The notes below the pieces were generated by a model. It was not told the DNA's origin. It saw only the letters and a program-made list of their open reading frames with translations, and made no database searches. From contig CAMPIG010000012.1 of assembly GCA_946886255.1 (NCBI GenBank), positions 1 to 28,395 on the forward strand: DNA of 28,395 nucleotides, read 5' to 3'. Positions 20,731-28,395 of this stretch are shown here, one piece after another. This DNA comes from an uncultured Cellvibrio sp. (GTDB lineage Bacteria > Pseudomonadota > Gammaproteobacteria > Pseudomonadales > Cellvibrionaceae). A program made the translations under genes and the position numbers. How positions within the stretch are numbered: position 1 is the first letter of the stretch; the number at the start of each line of letters is the position of its first letter.

Positions 20731-22851
20731 ATGCAATGCCTGTCCAGCGTTATATTACGCGTGTCCTTTCTATTGGTTTTCATATTATTCGGTTGTTCAG
20801 AGAAATCTGCATCGCCGGAAAAAGTGGTTCATTATCAACCCGAAGTTATTAATCCCAATTACACCGGCGCGATGGTTGAACCGACTTCGCAGGCGATGTT
20901 GGTGTGGGGTAGTGATGGTGTTATTCAGCGTTCAACCGATGCGAGGACGTGGGAGTTTGTGGGGACGCTGACGACGGCGCAGTTGAATGAAATCGTTAGC
21001 GGTGGCGATGCGTTGGTTGCGGTGGGCGAGCAGGGGACGGTGTTGCGTTCTGTCGATCAAGGTAAAGCGTGGAATAGAATTTCTGCGGATACGATGGCGA
21101 ATCTGAAGGCGTTGATTTACAGCAGCGAGCATAAGCGGTGGTTTGCTGTCGGTACCGGCAGTACGGTTTTGCGTTCTGATGATGGCCAGCATTGGCAAAA
21201 GATTGCGCTCGGCAAAGGTTTGGCGATTCTGGATATTGAAGCGATTTTTGTTTCACCGAAGAGCCAGCGTTTATTTATCGGTGGCTCGCGCGGTTTGTTT
21301 GGTTTTTCGGATGATGGCGGTTTGAATTGGCAGGTGATGCAGCTGGATCTGGATACGCCGTTGAGTGGCTTTTATCAGTTCAATGATGTGTTGGTGGCGA
21401 CCAGTGCTTATGGAAAATTGCTGGTGTCGCGCGATGAGGGTAGCAACTGGCAATTGATTGAGACCGATGGCCAGGCGTTTTTTAATGATGGCGTGTTTGA
21501 CAGTGGCGCGAACGTTTTTTTGATGGCGAGCCACAACGGAAAAATTTTACGCACGGCGGATAATGCAGAAACCTGGCAATTGATTGATGCACCCTTTCAC
21601 GGCGCGGCTAATTATTTAAGCAATCTGATTATTGATAAGCAAGAAAAAGTATTGCGTGCATTTGGCCATTACGGCACGCATCTGATATCGCGCGATGCCG
21701 GGTTAACCTGGGAGTCGCAAACCCAGCATATGCAAACGCCGTTTGAGGATGTGCTCGTACTTGAAGATGAAAAAAACTATATTGCTTTCGGTCGGGGCGG
21801 CTTGTTGGCTACCAGCAATGATCGTGGCGATCATTGGCGAAATCATCGCATGCAGCTGGATATTTATTGGCGCAACGCATTGATCAGTTCGCAGGGCACC
21901 TGGTTAGTGGCTGGCGAGTTGGGCTATATGCTGAGGTCTACCGATCAAGGAAAAAATTGGCAACTCCTGAATATCGCTTATACCGACTCCATGACGCCGC
22001 CAACCTACCGGGCGCTGATTGAAGAGCCGCAATCACATGCGCTCATTGCCGCCGGACCGACCGGTACCATTGTGCGCTCAACGGATGATGGCGTGAGCTG
22101 GAACGAGGTCCATTACACACCCTTTAATGAAGCAGAAGCCTTTACCGATTTATTAATTGATTCAACAAATAAACAGCTCATCGCGATCGAAGCCGATGGA
22201 CGTCATTACCTGTCAAAAGATCAGGGTAAAAGTTGGGTTGCTTCACCGATCACCACGCAACGCAAATTCTGGCACGGCAGTGTATTGACGCGCACGCAGG
22301 AGAGCGTTGTTCTCATAACGGGCCAAGCGGGCGTAGCAGCACGTAGCCTCGACGGTGGCCAGACGTGGGAGGCGATTGATACCAACACCACTGCTGATTT
22401 GTTTGGTAGTTATGCAGATCAACACCATCAACAATTGTTTTTACTCGGCGCGGACGGGACCTTGTTACGCTCTCGGGACGATGGACAGAGCTGGCAGGTA
22501 ATCGCCTTGCCCACACACGCCGATCTGCGGCGAATGATAATGGACCCCAACACTAAAGCCTTACTGGCTTTTGGGGGCGATGGCACCCTTCTGCGTTCAT
22601 CCAACGCGGGCGATAGCTGGCAAGCGATGGATAGTGGAACAACCCAGGAATTGCGCGATGCCGTAGTGGAACCTGATACAAACAATCTGCTGCTCACTGG
22701 TCGCGATGGCAAGGTTATTCGCTCAACAAACGGCGGCGTGAGCTGGGAAACTTTACCCACCCACACCGCCAGCCATTTCCGGAGTCTGGCGGCTGATCCG
22801 AACACGGGCGCGGTGCTTGCGGCGGGAGAGCGAATTGTGCGGATCGATTAA
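20731..22851 (+). CDS. Ycf48/BNR-repeat beta-propeller lipoprotein
   Basis: This 706-residue protein has a lipobox (LVFILFGC, Cys22) and then, throughout, about 15 repeats of 40-48 residues of the form GTVLRSxDxGxxWxxI, as in Ycf48-like and BNR/Asp-box propellers. The number suggests two seven-bladed propellers plus a partial blade, or a stack. Ycf48 itself helps assemble photosystem II; in non-photosynthetic bacteria such proteins are envelope proteins of unknown role, some linked to surface sugars. There are no serine linkers, unlike the other lipoproteins here. Its stop codon overlaps that of the convergent deacetylase gene by a few bases. Confidence 0.85.
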   Translation: MQCLSSVILRVSFLLVFILFGCSEKSASPEKVVHYQPEVINPNYTGAMVEPTSQAMLVWGSDGVIQRSTDARTWEFVGTLTTAQLNEIVSGGDALVAVGEQGTVLRSVDQGKAWNRISADTMANLKALIYSSEHKRWFAVGTGSTVLRSDDGQHWQKIALGKGLAILDIEAIFVSPKSQRLFIGGSRGLFGFSDDGGLNWQVMQLDLDTPLSGFYQFNDVLVATSAYGKLLVSRDEGSNWQLIETDGQAFFNDGVFDSGANVFLMASHNGKILRTADNAETWQLIDAPFHGAANYLSNLIIDKQEKVLRAFGHYGTHLISRDAGLTWESQTQHMQTPFEDVLVLEDEKNYIAFGRGGLLATSNDRGDHWRNHRMQLDIYWRNALISSQGTWLVAGELGYMLRSTDQGKNWQLLNIAYTDSMTPPTYRALIEEPQSHALIAAGPTGTIVRSTDDGVSWNEVHYTPFNEAEAFTDLLIDSTNKQLIAIEADGRHYLSKDQGKSWVASPITTQRKFWHGSVLTRTQESVVLITGQAGVAARSLDGGQTWEAIDTNTTADLFGSYADQHHQQLFLLGADGTLLRSRDDGQSWQVIALPTHADLRRMIMDPNTKALLAFGGDGTLLRSSNAGDSWQAMDSGTTQELRDAVVEPDTNNLLLTGRDGKVIRSTNGGVSWETLPTHTASHFRSLAADPNTGAVLAAGERIVRID

Positions 22852-23765
22852 TCAGTAATGATTCCTGCGGCTGAAAATGTTTTATTTAAATAATCAACAT
22901 TTTCAGATGCATGACGCAACTCAGCTTCAGGTATGCCTTTGGTATGGGCGATAGCCGCAACTCTGCCTTGCTTATGGAAAACCGTTTGAGGAAAATCTTT
23001 CGCGATCTTGTCTTGATAGGCCCGTTGCGACGAAATAATTTTCCAACCTTTATGACGCAAGTGCTCTACCAGATCAGCGACAAATAATGCGGCCGCGTCG
23101 TTCTCATGCAGCAGCAATACGTGTCTGGGTGAGCGGCCGAGGGATTTTCTGGCAAGCGCATCATAAAATTCTATATTGTCATAGAGCGTATTCACGTAAA
23201 AATCACGCGCCCGCTCATAATCTATTGACTTACCCTCTTCCGCCGCTTTGACGAGCAAGGCATTTATATACCAATCAAAATTATCTATGGTGACATAGCC
23301 GTCCTTGTAACCCAGCTTAGCCAATAACTGTTGCAGCTTATTGATTGACGCCAACTCCTTGCCGTAATGCAAGTAAGGAAAGCGATGATACATCACGACA
23401 TTATCAAAGGATTTTAATTGCAGATGCGCTTTATACGCATCCATTGCATAAGTATCAACACCCAGTTCATTGGCTGAGACGTGACTAAAGCTGTGATTGG
23501 CCAGATGAAACCCGGCTTTGGTATATTGATCAAGACGCTTCGCCGTCTTTGGGTTTATATAGTCGGCCTTTACATAAAACAGCGCATCGCGAACATTGGC
23601 TTTTTGTAACGCCGTAATTAACTTCGTGGTACGTTCCGTACCCGTCATCAACGCAGAATCCGGTGTCGGCGCATCATCAAACGTTAGCGCGATCTCGCCT
23701 GCAAATGCGCCGAAAGGAATAACGAAGATGGCGATAAGCGTGTAGCGTAAGATTATTTTACTCAT
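22848..23765 (-). CDS. Exported polysaccharide deacetylase (NodB-type, CE4)
   Basis: This 305-residue protein has a signal peptide cleaved near AFA-GE. The NodB homology motif TFDD (28-31, Asp30 and Asp31) and the zinc-binding HSFSH (91-95) are intact, as is an RFPYLHYG segment corresponding to the RxPY motif. The C-terminal LLLHENDAA is the usual last catalytic motif (H). CE4 enzymes remove acetyl groups from chitin oligomers, peptidoglycan or acetylated polymers such as xylan; the substrate here is open. A good ribosome site (AAGGAA) precedes ATG 23765. Confidence 0.88.
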   Translation of the reverse strand: MSKIILRYTLIAIFVIPFGAFAGEIALTFDDAPTPDSALMTGTERTTKLITALQKANVRDALFYVKADYINPKTAKRLDQYTKAGFHLANHSFSHVSANELGVDTYAMDAYKAHLQLKSFDNVVMYHRFPYLHYGKELASINKLQQLLAKLGYKDGYVTIDNFDWYINALLVKAAEEGKSIDYERARDFYVNTLYDNIEFYDALARKSLGRSPRHVLLLHENDAAALFVADLVEHLRHKGWKIISSQRAYQDKIAKDFPQTVFHKQGRVAAIAHTKGIPEAELRHASENVDYLNKTFSAAGIITD

Positions 23766-23814
23766 TGGAATTCCTTTCTAAACATTGGAAAAATAGATTG
23801 TTAGCTTTCGTCTT

Positions 23815-24162
23815 TCAATGCGCTAACTCAGTAATATGCCAAAGCTCCCCCGATGGGCCCCACAAATAAATCACCTTGCCCCAGCTTTCCTGTTTTATGG
23901 GACTGTATCTAACATCGTAGCCCTCGATCCCGGACACGACGTTATAAGCTGCTTCAATATTTTCCACAACAAGTTGCAGCATCAGATTCTCTGCAAACTC
24001 CTTGCTGTAATATCGCTGAAGAAAGAATGTCGTACCGTTCTTTTCTAAAATAGATAAATCATTAGACGCCTTCGATAGGGAAAATCCCAACGCCTGATAA
24101 AAGGATTGGGATATTTTGTAATCCTTACTGGGGATAAACACTCTGATATCGTTGATTCTCAT
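23815..24162 (-). CDS. VOC-superfamily (glyoxalase/bleomycin-resistance fold) protein
   Basis: This single-domain 115-residue protein shows the paired beta-alpha-beta pattern of the VOC fold: INDIRVFIPSKDYKISQSFYQALGF at the start and IYLWGPSGELWHITE at the end, where the terminal Glu is a typical metal ligand; the usual N-terminal His is not present (Arg at that place). The role is unknown; it may be an isomerase-like enzyme or a ligand-binding protein. AGGAGT precedes ATG 24162, and the upstream terminator separates it from the pectinase gene. Confidence 0.78.
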   Translation of the reverse strand: MRINDIRVFIPSKDYKISQSFYQALGFSLSKASNDLSILEKNGTTFFLQRYYSKEFAENLMLQLVVENIEAAYNVVSGIEGYDVRYSPIKQESWGKVIYLWGPSGELWHITELAH

Positions 24163-24182
24163 AAATACTCCTTTTACCTTGC

Positions 24183-24216
24183 AAAAAAAGCCCCTCGCAA
24201 CACTGCGCGAGGGGCT
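24183..24216 (-). terminator. Intrinsic terminator of the pectinase gene
   Basis: On the minus strand AGCCCCTCGC pairs over 10 bp with GCGAGGGGCT, loop of 8 nt, followed by a run of seven T. It lies about 20 bp after the stop codon at 24238. Confidence 0.9.
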
Positions 24217-24237
24217 GAGTCTACCATTGTTATACGT

Positions 24238-27200
24238 CTATGGCTGTGGGTTCCACCCTTCCCCATTGTTATACGCCGAGAAAATTTTCTCTCGATCTGA
24301 AAATTCATTCAGGTATTCCGTTTCCGTCAGAGTATATCCCAGCGTCCACGCAGAGATATCCAGCGGTGCGCCATTGAGGTTCATGATGTTGTATTGCCGC
24401 CATCCGGCTGTTGCAGATCCAATGGCCGGGTTTGGCGTTTTAGAACCATTCCAGCCGGTGGGTTGGATGTGGCTGTCAATGCGCGTATTGATAAACGCAA
24501 TGTTGTCGTAATAACTGCTGCTACCACCACTGCGCGCGAGCCAGGTTTCGCCATCGGGGATTGTGTGTCCAAGTGGCCCAGGGCCGCGTGTCAATTGGCT
24601 GTTGAGAAACACGAAGCCTTTATCGGTGATATTAGCGGTGCGGGCTTGCAGAATATAACCACCGCCACCAGTACCGCGCGAATCGCCGAGCGAACGGATT
24701 TCCGATTCTTCAAACAACGAAACATTGTTGCCGCCCCAGATAAAATCTACATTGCCGGCAATCAGCGATTGATAGAACCAGTTATAACCTTTTACTAACA
24801 AGGTGTCCTGTTCACTGATGAGGTTGATTTGTTTTGCAATCAGCCGGCCGCCGCTGTTGAAATACATCGTCTCGGCCTGACCACCATCACCGATCAAGGT
24901 AGTGTTTTTAATGGTAAAGTTTTCCAGCGTGAGCAAATCAACAGCTTCAATCAGGAACACGCTACGTCCACCGTTTGCACCGCCGGCTACGCCACTGCCA
25001 CCCGCGCCGGGGTTCAGTTTGTCGTTGTTGCGATACTGGATTACAACTCCATCGCGACTTTCACCTTGAATCGTGAGTTGATTTTTATCGCGCAGAAACA
25101 ACAACTCTTCGTACAAGCCATTATTTAACGTGATCGTCGCAGGTTCATCCTTGGCAATATTATCCATCACATAGTTCAATGCGCCTTGCAACGTGCGGAA
25201 ATCCGCTGCGCCATCATCATCCACAACGACGACATTTTCTGTCGGCGCAGCGGCGCGCGTCGTGAATTTCCAACCTGTGGTCTTACCGATGCCTTCAAAC
25301 GGTTGATTCGCCAGTGTTGCACCCGTGAATACACCTGCGGTAATCGCAACGTAATAGGGTGTGTTGTAAGCAAGACGGTTATTGTGCAAATTAATGGTAA
25401 CCGTGTTGCCGTCAACACGTACCGGGTTGGTATTTACTGTACGCAAACGGTTTGGGTCAATACCAATTGCATCGGATTCACCGTCGAGTTTAATCGTATC
25501 CACCAAGGTATCGTCGTTGCCGTTGAAGATGCGAATACTGCCGGTGCCTAACGTGGGTGGTGAATCAAATGTGAGCCGAAGAAAAGTATCCACCGGCGTG
25601 TTGATTTCATCAGCGGCAGGAAATGCAGAGGCGGCAGACAAATCATAGGTCGCAACCGGCTGCACAAACTCCGGCGCAATAATCGCAGCGATTGTGCGCG
25701 TTAAGCTCGGATCGGAACCGCTGGTGAAGGTAATAGTTGCGGAGCCTTCCGTAAGTGCTGCCAAGGTCACCAGGTTATCCGCAACATCCACATGCACGAC
25801 TGCAGGATCACTGGATTCCACAGTAAAGGTATCCGCAGCGCCGTTTGGATTAATCGCCGTAACTGTCACTTCATAGGGATCATCATTTGCTTCCGCATTC
25901 CAGATAGTTGCTTCCGGTGAAAGTGTGAGCTGCGAGGGTTGCAGCGGTACATCATCGGCGTTGCCGACACGGATATAATCCACATCAAACGAAAAATTAT
26001 GCGTGAACAATCCGATCTGCCCACGCTTGGACAAACTGGCGTCGGTACCACTGATCACCGGAATACCGTCGAGATAAACCGTCAACGCTTCACCTTTGAG
26101 CGTAAAGCGCACTGTGTACCAGGTATCTGGATACAGCGAAAGATTATGACGTGGGAGGAAATTTTCTCCGCGCACTCCACCGACGTTTTTGTCAATGGCA
26201 ACACGACTGCCTGAAGCCGAGCTTTGCACATTCAAGCCCGCACCATACCAGTTGTTTTCGTCCTGATAACGCGCCAGTAAATAGAGCTGTTTGTTGCCGC
26301 CGATCTTGGTGATGCGCAGGCGTGCTTCCACATAATAATCCTCGCCTTCCACATCACCCAGCGCCGCCGGATCACTCAGCAATAACACACCACCGGTACT
26401 GCCCGAGGTATAACCCAGGTACGCTGCATCGCCCTCGTTGGTGATGGCGAAACCGCCATTCGCGCCACTCGGATTTCCGGCTTGCGCTACTTGCGTCCAG
26501 CTAGCGGTGAGGCCGTTGGAAAAATCATCACAGAAATATTCACCGGTATCCGGACAACCCACCACCGGCGCACTGGATGATGACACGCTACTGCTTACCG
26601 ATGAGCTGGTGCTGCTGGAGGGCGCACTGAACGAGGAATGTTGGTAAGATGAACTGCTGGAGGAAGACCAATCGTATTCGTCAGGATTATTGGAAAAGCC
26701 TGCACCCGGCACCTGTTTAACCAGGCTATACCAATAGACTTCAGCGTTGGTGTACCAGCCTTTTGCTTCAGGATACTGTTGTTGGGAATCCTGAAAAATT
26801 TCCCAGGCATCATCTGCATTTTGCGGATTGAGGCCATTGGCTTCTTCCCACGCATCTGGCATGCCGTCTTCATCTGAATCTGCCGGCGGCGTAGCGCTGT
26901 GCAGTACCGGGTATCCACCGACGTCGTCTGGTCGATTGATAATACCGTTACCCACACTGGCAATTCCATGACGCACCGTGTCGAGCACGCGTTCGTCTAC
27001 GTCATCGCGATGTAAACTGGCACCGGCACCCGCGAGAACCCAGTCAAACACATCTTCTGTCGATTGTGTCGTGACTTCACCGTGTTCGATGGAAAAGGCC
27101 TCCGCTTGAATGATGTTATCTTTCAAACTCTCATCGTCGTAACGCACACCCAATACGTTGTTTGCTGTGACTTCGGCGTTGCCTGCCAGATAATTGCCGT

Positions 27201-28347
27201 TTACAAAAACCCGACCCACCGGTTTGGCCGGCGAGCCATTAACTAAAAATTTTGGATCAAGCGTACCGGCGGCAGCCATCGCACTGTAATCACCCAAGGT
27301 ATAGAGGCGATCTTCTTCATAGAGCGGGCGGCGACCACTGGCAAGGAAGATAAAATTCTTCACATTCTCTGCCGTTGTTGCCGGGCCAGGTTTGTAATAG
27401 TTATTGATAAACTGCACGCTTCTGCCTTCTGCACCATAAGGTGGAAATGTTGCGTGATTGTAAAAAATATTATTGCGCACATCCGCCACACCATCGACGC
27501 TGGGGATTTCTTTGTGGTCGCTCCACTTGTCGAGAATTCCATCAATACGCGGCGCACGACTTTTATGATGAGCCATGACATTGTGGTGGAAACTTGCATT
27601 CACACCGCCCCAGTTCGAACCGTACCCGTGTTCACCTTTGCCATGGCCTGCATCATTCAAACTCTCACTGATGACGCTCCACTGAAAGGTCACATTGTTG
27701 TTCGCATAAAATGACGTTGTCTCATCAATGGCCCAACTGAAACTGCTGTGGTCAACGATTATGTTTTTCAGATAGCGGCCTTCAAATGCATCCGCTTCGT
27801 TTTCGATGGCGCCGAGACGCGAGCGAATAAAACGTATCACCACATTCTCTACGCCTGACCGAATACGCAGACTGCCACCACGCAAGGTAATACCGTCGCC
27901 CGGAGCAGTTTGACCGAGGATGGAAACGTCGCCGTTAGCGATATCAAGATTGCTATTCAAATCGATGTAACCGCTCACTTTGAATAAAATAATGCGCGGT
28001 CCAGTCTGGTTTATGGCATAACGTAAACTACCGGGCTCAGTATTGTCGGCAAGATTGGTTACATAATAAATGTCACCACCGCGCCCACCGCTGGCTTGTT
28101 TACCGAAGCCCTCTGCGCCAGGAAAAGCGGTTTCGATGTCTTGCCAATTCATGTAGGGTCCGGCAGCGATAGAAGAAGCGCTGCTGGAACTTTCATTTGT
28201 AGACGATTGACTGCTGTCGATTGCTGAACTGTTCTCTGAACTTGTTGTGGAACTGCTACTGGAGTTTTGATCGGGTTCGTCCTCGGAACCGCCACAAGCG
28301 CTAAGGCTGAGCGCGGCGACGATGAATAGACTGGTTAATGTTTTCAT
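24238..28347 (-). CDS. Bifunctional pectate lyase (PL1-type) / pectin methylesterase (CE8) lipoprotein
   Basis: This 1369-residue protein, in order: lipobox leader (LSLSACGG, Cys18); serine-rich linker to about 60; a pectate lyase beta-helix (about 65-480, AFPGAEGFGKQASGGRGG, NIIVDHSSFSWAID, and HHKSRAPRIDG with the catalytic-type Arg); a DSDEDGMPDAWEE calcium-binding-like segment; a second serine linker (about 555-595); a LamG/concanavalin-like domain (about 600-800); two Ig-like domains; and a CE8 pectin methylesterase (about 1036-1369) with both aspartate motifs (EQDTLL and GNVDFIWGG near residue 1200). The lyase cuts polygalacturonate by beta-elimination and the esterase demethylates pectin first, so the two fit one task on the cell surface. 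It is annotated complete at the start by ATG 28347 after GAGA. Confidence 0.9.
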   Translation of the reverse strand: MKTLTSLFIVAALSLSACGGSEDEPDQNSSSSSTTSSENSSAIDSSQSSTNESSSSASSIAAGPYMNWQDIETAFPGAEGFGKQASGGRGGDIYYVTNLADNTEPGSLRYAINQTGPRIILFKVSGYIDLNSNLDIANGDVSILGQTAPGDGITLRGGSLRIRSGVENVVIRFIRSRLGAIENEADAFEGRYLKNIIVDHSSFSWAIDETTSFYANNNVTFQWSVISESLNDAGHGKGEHGYGSNWGGVNASFHHNVMAHHKSRAPRIDGILDKWSDHKEIPSVDGVADVRNNIFYNHATFPPYGAEGRSVQFINNYYKPGPATTAENVKNFIFLASGRRPLYEEDRLYTLGDYSAMAAAGTLDPKFLVNGSPAKPVGRVFVNGNYLAGNAEVTANNVLGVRYDDESLKDNIIQAEAFSIEHGEVTTQSTEDVFDWVLAGAGASLHRDDVDERVLDTVRHGIASVGNGIINRPDDVGGYPVLHSATPPADSDEDGMPDAWEEANGLNPQNADDAWEIFQDSQQQYPEAKGWYTNAEVYWYSLVKQVPGAGFSNNPDEYDWSSSSSSSYQHSSFSAPSSSTSSSVSSSVSSSSAPVVGCPDTGEYFCDDFSNGLTASWTQVAQAGNPSGANGGFAITNEGDAAYLGYTSGSTGGVLLLSDPAALGDVEGEDYYVEARLRITKIGGNKQLYLLARYQDENNWYGAGLNVQSSASGSRVAIDKNVGGVRGENFLPRHNLSLYPDTWYTVRFTLKGEALTVYLDGIPVISGTDASLSKRGQIGLFTHNFSFDVDYIRVGNADDVPLQPSQLTLSPEATIWNAEANDDPYEVTVTAINPNGAADTFTVESSDPAVVHVDVADNLVTLAALTEGSATITFTSGSDPSLTRTIAAIIAPEFVQPVATYDLSAASAFPAADEINTPVDTFLRLTFDSPPTLGTGSIRIFNGNDDTLVDTIKLDGESDAIGIDPNRLRTVNTNPVRVDGNTVTINLHNNRLAYNTPYYVAITAGVFTGATLANQPFEGIGKTTGWKFTTRAAAPTENVVVVDDDGAADFRTLQGALNYVMDNIAKDEPATITLNNGLYEELLFLRDKNQLTIQGESRDGVVIQYRNNDKLNPGAGGSGVAGGANGGRSVFLIEAVDLLTLENFTIKNTTLIGDGGQAETMYFNSGGRLIAKQINLISEQDTLLVKGYNWFYQSLIAGNVDFIWGGNNVSLFEESEIRSLGDSRGTGGGGYILQARTANITDKGFVFLNSQLTRGPGPLGHTIPDGETWLARSGGSSSYYDNIAFINTRIDSHIQPTGWNGSKTPNPAIGSATAGWRQYNIMNLNGAPLDISAWTLGYTLTETEYLNEFSDREKIFSAYNNGEGWNPQP

Positions 28348-28395
28348 CAGGAATCTCTCAACGTTGTTATGCGTTATTGGAAATGACTTCTTGAT

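Overview
The window looks like a chromosomal stretch from a Cellvibrio-type gammaproteobacterium (inference). The grounds are roughly 50% GC, lipoproteins with long serine-rich linkers, and a multi-domain pectate lyase/pectin methylesterase lipoprotein. No rRNA, tRNA, CRISPR array, integrase or IS transposase was seen.

Layout. (1) 1-3702, plus strand, mostly housekeeping: end of a YbjQ-type protein, an M48 metallopeptidase, a DUF885 metallopeptidase-like protein and a cyclic-nucleotide-binding-domain protein. (2) 3802-17443, accessory block: an orphan EndoU-type RNase toxin domain (plus), then on the minus strand a C58 (YopT-type) cysteine protease remnant, two intact C58 proteases, a 12-repeat beta-propeller lipoprotein, a Fic-domain protein, a NarL/LuxR response regulator with its 7TMR-DISM-like histidine kinase, and a BspA/DUF285-repeat lipoprotein. 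(3) 17461-20408: a small membrane protein, then a DoxX-pirin operon divergent from a LysR regulator. (4) 20731-28347: a Ycf48/BNR-repeat lipoprotein, a polysaccharide deacetylase, a VOC protein and the pectinolytic lipoprotein.

The strongest new signal is a shared promoter. Five minus-strand genes (both intact C58 proteases, the propeller lipoprotein, the Fic protein and the DUF285 lipoprotein) each carry, 95-140 bp before the start codon, a near-palindromic box (consensus TCCCCCCATTTGGCGGGT), then exactly 20 bp, then CG and a TANNAT -10 hexamer. The box falls near -43, as expected for a class II activator site, and no consensus -35 is seen at most of the sites. The two-component pair encoded inside the cluster has no such box and is the obvious candidate regulator (inference). 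Together this suggests an undescribed co-regulated set of effector-like enzymes (cysteine proteases, Fic) and surface lipoproteins, perhaps for contact with a eukaryotic or bacterial neighbour.

A second signal is a pair of long palindromes (1254-1359 and 20511-20620). They share a conserved, internally folded core but have almost unrelated, self-complementary arms, which points to a structured repeat family or an element that settles inside hairpins.
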